Shown here piece after piece: positions 54,669 through 64,000 of a stretch of DNA of 64,000 bases. The DNA comes from Methylocystis parvus OBBP. GTDB taxonomy: Bacteria; Pseudomonadota; Alphaproteobacteria; Rhizobiales; Beijerinckiaceae. Position numbers and translations under genes: made by a program. Under the pieces are notes generated by a model. It was not told where the DNA came from, searched no databases, and saw only the letters and a program-made list of their open reading frames with translations. Each line of letters begins with the position of its first letter. The stretch's first letter is position 1. Location: the NCBI RefSeq assembly GCF_027571405.1, contig NZ_CP092968.1, positions 1,426,001-1,490,000 of the forward strand. Reading direction: 5' to 3'.

Positions 54669-57600
54669 ATGCGGCGCATCGCCTTTTCACTTCTGGCCGC
54701 CGCTGCGGCCTATTTCGTTTCCATTTTCCCGTCCAAAGCGAAGGATGCGGTCAAGGACCAGATCGTCGAGGTCAAGCCCAGGGCCGTGGCGGTCGCCGCT
54801 GCGCCGAAGGAAGTTTCTCTCGACCGGGACGGCGCCAGCCTGCTGACCATTCCGGCGACCGGCCGCTATTCGGTCCGCGCCAAGACTCCGACGGGCGCGC
54901 GCATCGAACTTGTCGACATGATCGCCGGGCCGCTCGACTCCTCGGGCGCCCCCGGCCTGCGAGACGGGCGCATTGACGCTCTCCTGGACAAGGGCGTCTA
55001 CAAGCTGCGCATCGGCGCAGTTAAGGATGCGAAGGGCAAGGCGAGCGTGAGCGTCGACCCCTTTACGGAGATCGAAGCCGCGCGCCCGACGCTCGCGCCG
55101 GGCGTCGCCGCGAGCGGCGAGTTGGGCGACCTCCAGCAGCGCTCCTACGCGCTGGAGGCGACGAACGACAATCCCGTCTTCATCGAAGCCGTCGGCCGGG
55201 CGCTGCAGGATTTGCGCGTCTGGGCGGCGGACGGCGCGCTGGCGGACCTCTCTTTCGAACGCACGACGATCGAGACCAGGCCCGGCCGCGCGATGAACCG
55301 GCTGCGGCTGGAAGGCAAGCTGCCCGCGGGGCGCTACGTCGTCACGGCCTATGGCGGCGAGAAGCTCGTCTGGTCGGACGGCGCGAGCGCGCAACCCTTC
55401 ATGCTGCGTCTTGCGGAGCCCGCGCTCCTCGCGGCGGGCGTGGCGGAAGGCGTGATCGGCCCCTTCGGCGCGGCGCGCTACGAGGCGCCGGCGAGCTACG
55501 ACTCCTTCCGGCTCGAATTGCCTCAGCAGGCTCCCGCGCGGCTCGACGTCAAGCGCGGCACTGCGCGCGACGTGGCGTCGATCGGCAAATCCAGCCGCGC
55601 GCCCGTCGCGTCGCTGCGCCTCTCTGGCGACGGAGCCGCGACGGCGCGCGTGGAAGTGATGGGCTTTGAAGGCCAGTCTTACACGCTTCGCGCCCTGCGT
55701 CAGTCGACTCGCGAGACCTTCGAAGCCTCCGGCCCGCATCTCGTTTCGGTCGACGTGGCTGGGGAAGGAGGCGACGAGGCGCCTCTGACCGCGCTCTTCG
55801 CGCGTGTTGAAAAAGACGGCAAGACGCAGGTCCTGGCCTCCGACCTGCCGCGCGTCGGCGCCGGCAAGGCGTGGCGCGGCAAATTCAACCTGCTCGGCCC
55901 AGCGTCCCTGCTTTTCGAGGCGACGCGCGACGGGCCTGTCGCCATCGACTCCAAAGGCGTGAAGCTGCGCGTGACCGTCGAGCCCGCGCTCGGCAATCTC
56001 GCGCCCCGCGCCGACGGCAAGGACGCGACGCGCTTCGATCTCGTCGCCGGTTATTACCTTGTCACGCTGGAGCCGCTGAACGGCGCCGGCGGGGTCGTGG
56101 ATGTAACGATCGGCCCGCCCGGCCTCGCGGCGCCCGCCCCGGCGCAAGCGCCCTCTCGCGCATCGCTCTCCTTCGGGCAGCGCACGCTCGAAACCAACGG
56201 CTCCTATCTGATCCTCACAAACGCCGCGTCGCAGCTTCTTACCGGCCCACGCGTCGTCGCGCTTCCCGCCGACCTCGCCAAGGCGCCGCTCGCTCTGCAT
56301 CAGTCGCCCGGCCAGGAATTGACGATCCCGTTGCGCGTTCCGAAGGACGGCAAGATTGTCGCGCGCGACGCGACCGGCGCGGACGTCGCTCTCGTCTTCG
56401 TCGAAGAGAAGACGGAGAACGATCAGCGCCTCGTCACCGTAAAGATCGCCGCGCCCGAGAAAGAACGCGCGCTCGGCCTGATCCGTCTGCCGGAGACGCT
56501 GGTCGCGACCCCCGAAACTGCGGATGGCAAGGATAACGGCAAGACGCGCGCCACCGCGGGCCGTCCCGCTTTTTTCGACCTGAAGCGCGACGAGACGCGA
56601 AGCCTGCCATTCGACGTCGCGCAAGGCGGCCTCTACCGGATCGAGACGCTCGGCCGCATGAAGACGGCGCTGCGCGTCGGCGCCGCCGTTTCTCCGAGGC
56701 TTGGCGAGGGCGAAGCCAACGGCCCCGGCAATAATGCGCTCGTCACGACCTATCTGCGCGCCGGGACCTATCGCGCCGGCGTCACGGCGAAAGATTCGGA
56801 AGGTCATCTCGGCCTCGCCGTCTCGCCGGCGACGCTGACTCAAACGGCGAAGATCGCCGACAAGGGCGACGCGCGCGCCACCCTCGCGCCGGGCAAGGGA
56901 GCCGTCGTGCCGGTGGAGATCACGCGCGCGGGCGATTATCGCATCGAACTTGCGAGCCTCGCCGGCGACTGGCAGGCGCGGCTCGAAGACGCCGAAGGCT
57001 GGCCGCTGACCAAGCCGGGTGCCTTCAAGCGCGAGACGCATCGTTTCGAGCCCGGCGCCTATCGCCTCGTCGTGAGCCCCGCCGACGCCGAGGCGCGCAT
57101 GGTCGCGCGCATCAGGCCGATCGTGGCGAAACCGCCGCTCGAGGGCCACGGGCCGCATCCTTTACCCTTCGAAAAAGCGCAAAAGCTGCAATGGCGCGAG
57201 CCGCAGGCCAAGGACTCCCCGCGCGCGCCGGATATCTGGCGATTCACGCTCGCAGGCGACTCCGACGTCGAACTCACGATCGGCGAGGGCATGATCGGCG
57301 ACATTGTGAAGGGCGCTGGCGAAGCGATCGGCAAGGTCGTCGGCGATCGGCCCTTCAAGGGCAAGCTTGCTGCGGGCGATTATCGCGTGGAGGCGCGGAG
57401 CCTCTCGCATGACGACCGTCTCGATTACGAGATTGCGCTCGCGTCCCCGCAGCTGCAGCCGGGCGCACCAAAGCGTATCGATCCGCCTGCGACGCTCGAA
57501 TTCAATCTCGCCAGAGAAAGCGTGGTCGATCTCTCGACCTTCGGCGACAGAGAAACGATTGGCGCGCTGAAGACGACGTCCGGAGAAGTCGTCGAACGGC

Positions 57601-59798
57601 TGGAGCCGCGCGCGAATGACTGGAACGTGGCGCTCTCGCGTCGCCTGCCCGCCGGCGCCTATCGTCTGGAGCTGGAGGAGCTCGGCGCGACCCGCAATCC
57701 GCCCACGGCGCAGGAAGAAGAAAACGCGTCGGCGGAACAGGAAACAAACGAGGAGACCGCCAGCGAAGACGGGGCTGCTTCGGACAAGGCGGCGGCGGAC
57801 GCCGATGAGGATGAAAGCGGCGTCGAAACGCGTCTCGCCCTTCTCGCCGAAAAGGACGGCGCGCCGCTTGCGCTCGACGGCGAAACGACAGTCGCAGGCG
57901 CTGATGCGCAACGCTTCGCTCTTCCCGCAGCGCCTGCCGGCTCGCTCGCCATGGTGACTGCGCGCTCAGTGGCCGAAGTCGCCATTTCGATCGAACGCCG
58001 CGAGGGCGACCGCTGGCGTGTCGTCGGCGCGGAGCGCGGTCTTGCGCCTGTCGCTGCATGGCCTGCGGATGAGAAAAGCGAATGGCGCGCGACGGTCTGG
58101 TCGGTCGATGGCGGCGGCGAGCCTGTCACCATCGGCGCCCGCGCGCTCGAACAGCGCGCGCGCCGTCCCGGCGACGTCTCTTTCGACGCTGTCGACGCCA
58201 AATCGCAGCTCTGCGTCGCGAAGGTCGAAACGCCCGACGCCGCTCTGGTCGAATTGACGAGCGCGGACGCGATCCTTGCCGGCTCCGCGCCCGGCCGCCT
58301 GCTGCGCCCCGCGCGCACCGGCGCGCTCGCGCCGCAGGCTCAGGCGCTCTGGCTGCTCACGCGCGACTGCAAGGCGAAGGCGCATGTCGCCGCCTTCGAA
58401 TGGCTGGGCCAGGAGGTCGCCCTCGACATTGGCGAAGGCGAACGCGCTTTTCTTCCGCCGCTCGGCGCGCCGCGCGGCAAGACGCGGCTGTGGCTTGCGC
58501 GTTCGACATTCGCGCAACCGGCGATCGACGCCGGCAAGGGCATGGGCGTCGCGCAGGGCGCGGCGCTGGCGCTCGCCAGCGACGCCGCGCCGCAATTGTG
58601 GAACGCCGACGGCTCCGCCGCGATGCGCGCGACGCTTTCCGCGATCGACGTCGAGACGCGTCCCGCGGTCGGCGGCGGCGCGCTTTACGCGGGTCTTGTT
58701 CTGCCGATGAGCGCCCTGCCGATCGATCTCGAAAAGTCGGGCGCGCCGCTTGCGCTCGATCTCGCCGGCGGCCTCGCCGCCTTTACCGACAAGCAAGGCG
58801 TCTTCGGCGACGGCGCCGCCGTCTCGCGCGTCCTCAACGGCGCAAGCGATCGCGTGCTTCTCGTCAATATGACGGAAACGCCCCTCCCCGCCCGCATTGC
58901 GCGGACGACGGATGCGCCGCTCGCCTTGACGACGAAGACCGCGCTCAAGCGCTTCTTCGGCGTCGCCGGTCAGATCGCCTTGCCCATCGACGCGCAGAAG
59001 GACGATCGCCTGATCGTCTTCGGCGCCGACGCGACCGTCGTCTCGCAGAGCGGACGCATTCAACGCGGCCGCGACCTGACGCTCGACGGCCCCGGCGACG
59101 TGACGCTCGACTACAAGCCCGGCCTCGTCGCGGCCTGGATCGAACGCGGCGGGGCCGCGCCCTGGCCGCAGTCGGCCGCGCGCGCGGCGACAGCGCCACA
59201 ACGCGTCGCGCTCGAAGGCGCGGCCATGCGTTTCGCCGTCAAACGCGACGCGCCGGTCATGTTGACGGCGTCGAGCGGCGCGCCCGCTCTCGTCTCGTTC
59301 ACGCAAAACGGCAAGCGCGAAACCTTCGCCTATCCGGCCGGCGTCGAATTCCGCCATTACATGGCGGCCGGCGACGCCACGCTCGACATCTATGCGCCGC
59401 ATGACGGCGCGCTTTCGGGCGCGCTCGACATCGCCGCGCAGAAAGTGATCGAGGCCCATGAAGGCGTGAACGACGCCATCGCCGTCGCGCCCGGCGCCAG
59501 CGCGCTCTTCTCCTTCGAGACGAAGCGCAACGGCGACATCGGCGTCGGCGTGCGCGCCGAGCCCGACCGCGTGAGCGCGCGCCTGTTGGACGCCTCCGGA
59601 AAAACGCTTGGAGAAGGCCTCGGCCAGGTGATGAAACTCGCGCCCGGCCGCTACTTCCTCGAAGCGCGCGTCCCGGCTGACGCGACCGCGACGACCATAC
59701 GCGCGGCGATCGTCGGCGTGTCGCCGCCGCCCGCGAGCCCGCCCGAGGAGGTCGTCGCCGACCTCCTCGACAAGGCCGGCATGAAAAAGAGCAAGTGA
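54669..59798 (+). CDS. giant exported protein of repeated beta domains, unknown function
   Basis: 1709 residues from ATG 54669 (MRRIAFSLLAAAAAYFVS, a signal sequence). The rest is soluble and beta-rich. A short strand motif (A/P/G)-G-x-Y-x-(L/V) recurs at least ten times, e.g. TGRYSVRA, KGVYKLRI, AGRYVVTA, AGYYLVTL, AGTYRAGV, AGDYRIEL, PGAYRLVV, AGDYRVEA, AGAYRLEL, PGRYFLEA, suggesting many PPC- or Ig-like sandwiches. An acidic Glu/Asp/Ala linker lies at about 1015-1058. Only one or two cysteines are visible. The A2M gene follows after six bases, so the two are surely one operon. An earlier in-frame start (54564) lacks a signal peptide. I recognise no family. Confidence 0.85.
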   Translation: MRRIAFSLLAAAAAYFVSIFPSKAKDAVKDQIVEVKPRAVAVAAAPKEVSLDRDGASLLTIPATGRYSVRAKTPTGARIELVDMIAGPLDSSGAPGLRDGRIDALLDKGVYKLRIGAVKDAKGKASVSVDPFTEIEAARPTLAPGVAASGELGDLQQRSYALEATNDNPVFIEAVGRALQDLRVWAADGALADLSFERTTIETRPGRAMNRLRLEGKLPAGRYVVTAYGGEKLVWSDGASAQPFMLRLAEPALLAAGVAEGVIGPFGAARYEAPASYDSFRLELPQQAPARLDVKRGTARDVASIGKSSRAPVASLRLSGDGAATARVEVMGFEGQSYTLRALRQSTRETFEASGPHLVSVDVAGEGGDEAPLTALFARVEKDGKTQVLASDLPRVGAGKAWRGKFNLLGPASLLFEATRDGPVAIDSKGVKLRVTVEPALGNLAPRADGKDATRFDLVAGYYLVTLEPLNGAGGVVDVTIGPPGLAAPAPAQAPSRASLSFGQRTLETNGSYLILTNAASQLLTGPRVVALPADLAKAPLALHQSPGQELTIPLRVPKDGKIVARDATGADVALVFVEEKTENDQRLVTVKIAAPEKERALGLIRLPETLVATPETADGKDNGKTRATAGRPAFFDLKRDETRSLPFDVAQGGLYRIETLGRMKTALRVGAAVSPRLGEGEANGPGNNALVTTYLRAGTYRAGVTAKDSEGHLGLAVSPATLTQTAKIADKGDARATLAPGKGAVVPVEITRAGDYRIELASLAGDWQARLEDAEGWPLTKPGAFKRETHRFEPGAYRLVVSPADAEARMVARIRPIVAKPPLEGHGPHPLPFEKAQKLQWREPQAKDSPRAPDIWRFTLAGDSDVELTIGEGMIGDIVKGAGEAIGKVVGDRPFKGKLAAGDYRVEARSLSHDDRLDYEIALASPQLQPGAPKRIDPPATLEFNLARESVVDLSTFGDRETIGALKTTSGEVVERLEPRANDWNVALSRRLPAGAYRLELEELGATRNPPTAQEEENASAEQETNEETASEDGAASDKAAADADEDESGVETRLALLAEKDGAPLALDGETTVAGADAQRFALPAAPAGSLAMVTARSVAEVAISIERREGDRWRVVGAERGLAPVAAWPADEKSEWRATVWSVDGGGEPVTIGARALEQRARRPGDVSFDAVDAKSQLCVAKVETPDAALVELTSADAILAGSAPGRLLRPARTGALAPQAQALWLLTRDCKAKAHVAAFEWLGQEVALDIGEGERAFLPPLGAPRGKTRLWLARSTFAQPAIDAGKGMGVAQGAALALASDAAPQLWNADGSAAMRATLSAIDVETRPAVGGGALYAGLVLPMSALPIDLEKSGAPLALDLAGGLAAFTDKQGVFGDGAAVSRVLNGASDRVLLVNMTETPLPARIARTTDAPLALTTKTALKRFFGVAGQIALPIDAQKDDRLIVFGADATVVSQSGRIQRGRDLTLDGPGDVTLDYKPGLVAAWIERGGAAPWPQSAARAATAPQRVALEGAAMRFAVKRDAPVMLTASSGAPALVSFTQNGKRETFAYPAGVEFRHYMAAGDATLDIYAPHDGALSGALDIAAQKVIEAHEGVNDAIAVAPGASALFSFETKRNGDIGVGVRAEPDRVSARLLDASGKTLGEGLGQVMKLAPGRYFLEARVPADATATTIRAAIVGVSPPPASPPEEVVADLLDKAGMKKSK

Positions 59799-59804
59799 TT
59801 AGCC

Positions 59805-62800
59805 ATGAAAGTCGCAGCGATGAACAAATCTCTTTTCCTCTGCCTCTGCGCCGCGCTCTCTTTCGCGCAGCCGGCGCGCGCCGAAGCGCCGCCCGTCTTT
59901 GATCGGGCGCAACGCGCGGACGGCGCGCGCATCGCGCCGGATCGCTTCCTTCGCGCCTATGATCCGCTCACCATTTTCTTTCCCGGCGATACGGGCCCGA
60001 AGAATGGCGGCCCGGAGGACAACGCCGCGAAATACGCCGCGATCGCGCCGCAACCTGCCGGCGAATGGCGGTGGATCGGCGCGCGCGCGCTGCAGTTCCG
60101 TCCCGCGGAGGCGTGGAAGCCCTTGTCGCGCGTCACGGTGAAAAGCGGCGGCGCCGAGCGGAGGCTTGTCGCGCTTCTGCCGACGCCAAGTTCAACGAAT
60201 CCCGCGGACGGCGCGGACCCGACGCCGGAGCTCACGCAGATCGCGCTCACCTTCGCGCAGCCTGTCGATCTGGCCGCGCTGTCACGGCTGGCGACGGTCG
60301 AGCTGCGCCCCGCGCCCGGCTTGTCCCCGCAGGGCGGACAGACGCTGAGCGCCTCCGCTTACGATATTCGCGCGCTGGAAGGAAAAGACTCGGACGGCGC
60401 GCAAACCTATGTGCTGCGTCTGCGCGACAGCATCGCCGACGGCCGCGTCGCCATTCTGCGTCTCAAGCTTTCCGACGAGCCGGGGCTGGACGACGAGACA
60501 TATGAATTGCGCGTGCGCACCGCCCTGCCTTTCGCGGTGACGGAGGCGACCTGCGGACGCGGTTGGAGCGACGACAATCTGGGCGGCGTGCTGCGCTGCG
60601 CGGCGAATGGCGACGCGCCGGCGCCCGAGAGCGACAGCGAAGAAGGCGAGGAGGCCGCCTCGACCTATGTTCCAACCGCGAAGCGCCGCCTGACGTTCAC
60701 GCTGAACGCGGAGCCGGAAGCGCTCGACATTCTGCATGCGCGCGAGGCGCTGCGCATCACGCCGCCGGTCGACGATCTCGCCGTCGAAACGGATTCCAGC
60801 CATCTCAAGATCAGCGGCAAATTTCTCTCGGACAAAGTCTACGAGCTTTCCATCGCGCCGGGCGCCCTCAAGGACAAGCGCGGACGCGCCTTCGCCTCCG
60901 CCTTCACGCAGCGCTTCGCTTTCACGCGCGACGACCCCGCCCTGCAATGGGACGCCGGCTATGGCGTCGTCGAGCGCTTCGGCGCGCAACTCCTGCCGAT
61001 GCGCGGACGCGGCTATGACCGCGCCGACATCCGCATCCACGCCATCGATCCGCTCGCGCGCGATTTCTGGCCCTTTCCGGAGAAGGGCGTCGAGACCGCG
61101 GACGACGACGCGCCGCCCTTGCCGGGCAATGAGCCCAAACGCTGGAGCGAGAGCGGCAATATCGAAGCCGACGCCATCAAGGAGCGCATCAAGACGCTCG
61201 GCTCGCCCGCCGTCTCGCGCCTCGTCGATCTTCCAATCAAGCGCAATGGCGCGGACGCGAAATTCGGCGTCGATCTGAAGGAAGACTTCGCGCGCATCAC
61301 CGGCCGCGAGCAGCCAGGAACTTATCTCGTCGGCCTGCGCGCTGTGGACGAGGGCAAGCGCAAATGGCTGCGCGCGCAGATCACGGACCTCTCGCTCTCC
61401 GCCATCGAGGAGCCGACGCGCGTGCGCTTCGCCGTCACCTCGCTCGCCTCGGCGCAGCCTGTCGCCGGCGCGCAGATCCGCGTCGAAGGCGTGAAGGACG
61501 ATAAATTCGTCGCGCTCGCCACAGGCACGACCGACGCCAACGGCTTCTTCTCCTGGACGCCGTCGAAACGAGGCGACGGCGAATTGCGCCGCGTCGTCGT
61601 GAGCAAGGGACTCGACACGCTCGTGATCGACCCTGACAGCGCGCCTTCGGAATATTCGAAAGAGCTTTGGTCGAAGCCCGAAGCGCAGTGGCTTTCGTGG
61701 GTGACGGAAAGCGACTCGCCGCGCGCCGAGAAGCCGCGCACGCTCTGCCATGTCTTCTCCGAGCGGCCGATCTACCGGCCGGAGGAGCCCGCCCATATCA
61801 AAGGCTATGTGCGCACCTATGAGGGCGGCGCGCTCAAGCTGAGAAAGACCGGCGGCGCGCTCGTCGTCACCGGCCCGAACAATCAGGAATGGCGCATCCC
61901 GGTTAAGCTCGACGCGGCGGGCGGCTTCTATCACAAATTCGACGCGCAGACGCCGGCGACCGGCGACTATCAAGTGAAGTTCGAACCGGATACGCCAAAG
62001 AAGAACGTCAAAAAAGACGAGAATGACGAAGGAGCGGATGGCGAAAGCGCCGAGGCGACTGCGCCGGACGCCTCCTGCGGCCAGTTTTCCTTCAAGAAGG
62101 AAGCCTATCGTCTGCCGACTTTCGAAGTCACGCTCAACGCGCCGCAGACGGTCGCGCTCGACGGAACCTTCGACGTCGATCTCCTTGCGCGATATTTCGC
62201 CGGCGGCCTCGCGGCGGATCGTCCGATCAAATGGCGCGCGGCGCAATTCCCGCATGTCTTCACGCCGCCCAATCGCGAGGGTTTCCTCTTCTCCACCGAC
62301 GCGCGCTTCTCCGGCGACGGCAAGTTCAAATCGACCGCCATCCTTGAGCGCGACGCACGCACCGACGCAGGCGGCGCCGCCCGCATGACCTTCGACACGA
62401 CGATCGAACCCACCGCCCAGCCTCGCCGCTACTCCATCGAGGCGACGGTGACGGGCGATGACGGGATCGAGGTGCGCAATGTGCAGAACGTCATCGCGCT
62501 GCCGCCTTTCGTGCTCGGCGTGAAGACGCCGCGTTACGTCGAAAAGCCCGGCGCCGTGACGCCGGAGCTCATCGCCGTCGACGGCAAAAGCGAGACGATC
62601 GCAGGCGTCGAGATGACGCTGCGGCTCATCAAGCGCAACTGGATCTCGACCTTGCAGGCGAGCGATTTCGCGCAAGGCGCGGCGAAATATGTCACGCAGG
62701 TGCAGGACGAGACCATATTCGAACGCAAGGTGACGAGCGCGAAGGAGGCGCAGAAGATCGAGCTGACGACAAAAGACGCGGGCGTCTATCTCGTGCAGCT

Positions 62801-64000
62801 CGAAGCCTATGACAAATTGAAGCGCCGTCAGCAGGTGAGCGTCGATTTCTTCGTCGGCGGCGACACGCCTGTCACTTTCGCCCGGCCGCCGGCGGCCTCC
62901 GCGACCGTGTCGGCCGACAAGGAGAAATATGCGCCCGGCGAAACCGCGACGCTCGTCATCCAGTCCCCCTTCCAGAACGCCCGCGCGCTCGCCATCGTCG
63001 AGCAGCCGAACGGCGTCTATGACTACAGCTTCGTCGACATCGCCAATGGCTTCGGCCGCTTCGCGCTGCCGGTGAAGAAGGAGCAGACGCCGAAACTCGC
63101 CGTTCACTTCCTCGTGATGCGCGGGCGCCTGAAGGACAGCGCGCCGCAGCCTTCCGCCAATTTCGATCAGGGCAAGCCTGTCACCATCGCCGCCACCAAA
63201 TGGATCGAGGTGACGCCGATGAAGAACATCGTGAATGTGAAGCTCGACGCGCCCGGCAAGGCGCGGCCCGGCCAGCAGGTCGAGGTGACATTGAGGCTCA
63301 CTGACGATACGGGCAAGCCCGTCGCGGGCGAAGCGACTTTCTGGATGGTCGATCAGGCCGTGCTCTCGCTCGCCAAGGAGCGTCCGCTCGATCCCCTGCC
63401 CGATTTCATCGTGGCGCGCGAAACGAAGATGGCGGCGCGCGACACGCGCAACATGGCTTTCGGCGTCATCCCGCTCGAAGAGATCGCGGGCGGAGACGGC
63501 GATCTGCAGGAATGGGGCGCCGAAAACAATATTTCCGTGCGCAAAAATTTCACGCCCGTGCCGATCTATCTGCCGAACGTGAAAGTCGGCGACGACGGCG
63601 TCGCGAAGATCAAGGTCGCGCTGCCCGATACGCTCACTGTCTTCAAACTGCGCGCCAAAGCCGTAAGCGGGCCGGATCGCTTCGGCGCGGCGGGGAGCGA
63701 AATGCTCATCCGCCAGGAGCTCGTCGCGCAGCCCGCTCTGCCGCGATTCATCCGCCCCGGCGACGCTTTCGACATCGGCCTCGTGGCGCGGGTCGTCGAA
63801 GGTCCCGGCGGCGCCGGCAAGGCGGCGATCGCCGCGCCCGCGTTGAAACTCGCAGGCGACGCCAGCAATAAAATCGACTGGGCGCAGAACAAGCCTGTCC
63901 GCGTCGATCTGCGCGCTGAAGCGCCCGCATCGCTCGAAGACGGCGTGAAGCTCAATTTCCGCATTGATCGCGACGCGGACCGCGCCAGGGACGCGGTTGA
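59805..64000 (+). CDS. bacterial alpha-2-macroglobulin family protein (3' end outside window)
   Basis: Open from ATG 59805 to the window edge, 1398 residues seen. Signal peptide (SLFLCLCAALSFAQPARA) without a clear lipobox. Family blocks: FSERPIYRPEEPAHIKGYVR (MG2, ~650), KYAPGETATLVIQSPF (~1045), ATFWMVDQAVLSLAKERPLDPL (~1180), and the A2M domain PIYLPNVKVGDDGVAKIKVALPDTLTVFKLRAKAV (~1255). The thioester CxEQ, if present, would lie beyond the edge. Bacterial A2Ms trap proteases in the periplasm and are often paired with PbpC; here the partner upstream is the unknown 1709-residue protein. Confidence 0.9.
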   Translation, partial: MKVAAMNKSLFLCLCAALSFAQPARAEAPPVFDRAQRADGARIAPDRFLRAYDPLTIFFPGDTGPKNGGPEDNAAKYAAIAPQPAGEWRWIGARALQFRPAEAWKPLSRVTVKSGGAERRLVALLPTPSSTNPADGADPTPELTQIALTFAQPVDLAALSRLATVELRPAPGLSPQGGQTLSASAYDIRALEGKDSDGAQTYVLRLRDSIADGRVAILRLKLSDEPGLDDETYELRVRTALPFAVTEATCGRGWSDDNLGGVLRCAANGDAPAPESDSEEGEEAASTYVPTAKRRLTFTLNAEPEALDILHAREALRITPPVDDLAVETDSSHLKISGKFLSDKVYELSIAPGALKDKRGRAFASAFTQRFAFTRDDPALQWDAGYGVVERFGAQLLPMRGRGYDRADIRIHAIDPLARDFWPFPEKGVETADDDAPPLPGNEPKRWSESGNIEADAIKERIKTLGSPAVSRLVDLPIKRNGADAKFGVDLKEDFARITGREQPGTYLVGLRAVDEGKRKWLRAQITDLSLSAIEEPTRVRFAVTSLASAQPVAGAQIRVEGVKDDKFVALATGTTDANGFFSWTPSKRGDGELRRVVVSKGLDTLVIDPDSAPSEYSKELWSKPEAQWLSWVTESDSPRAEKPRTLCHVFSERPIYRPEEPAHIKGYVRTYEGGALKLRKTGGALVVTGPNNQEWRIPVKLDAAGGFYHKFDAQTPATGDYQVKFEPDTPKKNVKKDENDEGADGESAEATAPDASCGQFSFKKEAYRLPTFEVTLNAPQTVALDGTFDVDLLARYFAGGLAADRPIKWRAAQFPHVFTPPNREGFLFSTDARFSGDGKFKSTAILERDARTDAGGAARMTFDTTIEPTAQPRRYSIEATVTGDDGIEVRNVQNVIALPPFVLGVKTPRYVEKPGAVTPELIAVDGKSETIAGVEMTLRLIKRNWISTLQASDFAQGAAKYVTQVQDETIFERKVTSAKEAQKIELTTKDAGVYLVQLEAYDKLKRRQQVSVDFFVGGDTPVTFARPPAASATVSADKEKYAPGETATLVIQSPFQNARALAIVEQPNGVYDYSFVDIANGFGRFALPVKKEQTPKLAVHFLVMRGRLKDSAPQPSANFDQGKPVTIAATKWIEVTPMKNIVNVKLDAPGKARPGQQVEVTLRLTDDTGKPVAGEATFWMVDQAVLSLAKERPLDPLPDFIVARETKMAARDTRNMAFGVIPLEEIAGGDGDLQEWGAENNISVRKNFTPVPIYLPNVKVGDDGVAKIKVALPDTLTVFKLRAKAVSGPDRFGAAGSEMLIRQELVAQPALPRFIRPGDAFDIGLVARVVEGPGGAGKAAIAAPALKLAGDASNKIDWAQNKPVRVDLRAEAPASLEDGVKLNFRIDRDADRARDAV

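Noticed and set aside
54687..57158. 823-codon open frame antisense to the 1709-residue protein
   Set aside because: The plus strand has a signal peptide, regular beta motifs and tight coupling to A2M; the minus frame has none.
60282..63107. 941-codon open frame antisense to the A2M gene
   Set aside because: A2M motifs run through the same DNA on the plus strand; the minus frame is Arg/Ala/Gly-rich noise.

Overview
The window is GC-rich alphaproteobacterial chromosome. Gene content and codon use point to Hyphomicrobiales: a fixNOQP-fixGHIS cluster, a DUF2336 protein, ETF-quinone oxidoreductase, glnB-glnA and a polyhydroxyalkanoate-system protein. A Methylocystis/Methylosinus-like host is plausible from the overall style of the exported proteins, but no methane monooxygenase or other lineage-defining gene is present, so this is inference. 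No rRNA, tRNA, CRISPR array, transposase, integrase or phage gene was seen; it reads as core chromosome with some accessory cell-envelope genes.

Layout. 1-3.0 kb: 3' end of a giant coiled-coil protein built from 44-residue repeats. 3.1-6.5 kb: Rieske/FAD reductase diverging from an outer-membrane porin gene whose frame is broken at a C8 tract. 6.5-10.5 kb: exported protein, CitE-fold protein lacking its catalytic residues, DUF2336 protein, NAD kinase. 10.7-14.7 kb: minus-strand cluster OmpA/BON protein, HHH membrane protein, pentapeptide-repeat protein, ROK kinase, with ATGA overlaps. 15-17.4 kb: ispH-thrB-rnhA. 17.7-23.6 kb: DUF937 protein, an orphan Flp pilin, glutamate-cysteine ligase, a truncated-porin-like secreted protein, rsmE, ubiA. 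23.7-28.8 kb: HlyD/ABC-2 exporter and ETF-QO. 28.9-33.1 kb: YdcF, a LuxR-type regulator without the phospho-acceptor Asp, a 37-residue membrane peptide gene, DUF1190-like, DUF3108 and YkgJ-like proteins. 33.4-36.4 kb: sulfurtransferase, then glnB-glnA with a strong terminator. 36.4-40.6 kb: dockerin-bearing sulfatase-like protein, PHA-system protein, FixJ-like regulator. 40.7-43.7 kb: chorismate mutase, aminotransferase and prephenate dehydrogenase genes for aromatic amino acids. 43.9-53.9 kb: periplasmic cupin and the complete cbb3 oxidase locus. 54-64 kb: SH3-like exported protein, then a 1709-residue exported protein in tandem with an alpha-2-macroglobulin cut by the window end.

The clearest functional unit is the cbb3 locus: ccoNOQP (oxidase) behind one good and one degenerate FNR/FixK box, then ccoGHIS (maturation), then an MFS gene translationally coupled to ccoS. 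That MFS protein carries the MxxxM and HxxxM pairs with the spacing of the copper importer CcoA, so copper uptake, copper export and oxidase assembly sit in one block. The most open system is the 54.7-64 kb pair of giant exported proteins, of which only the second belongs to a family I recognise.
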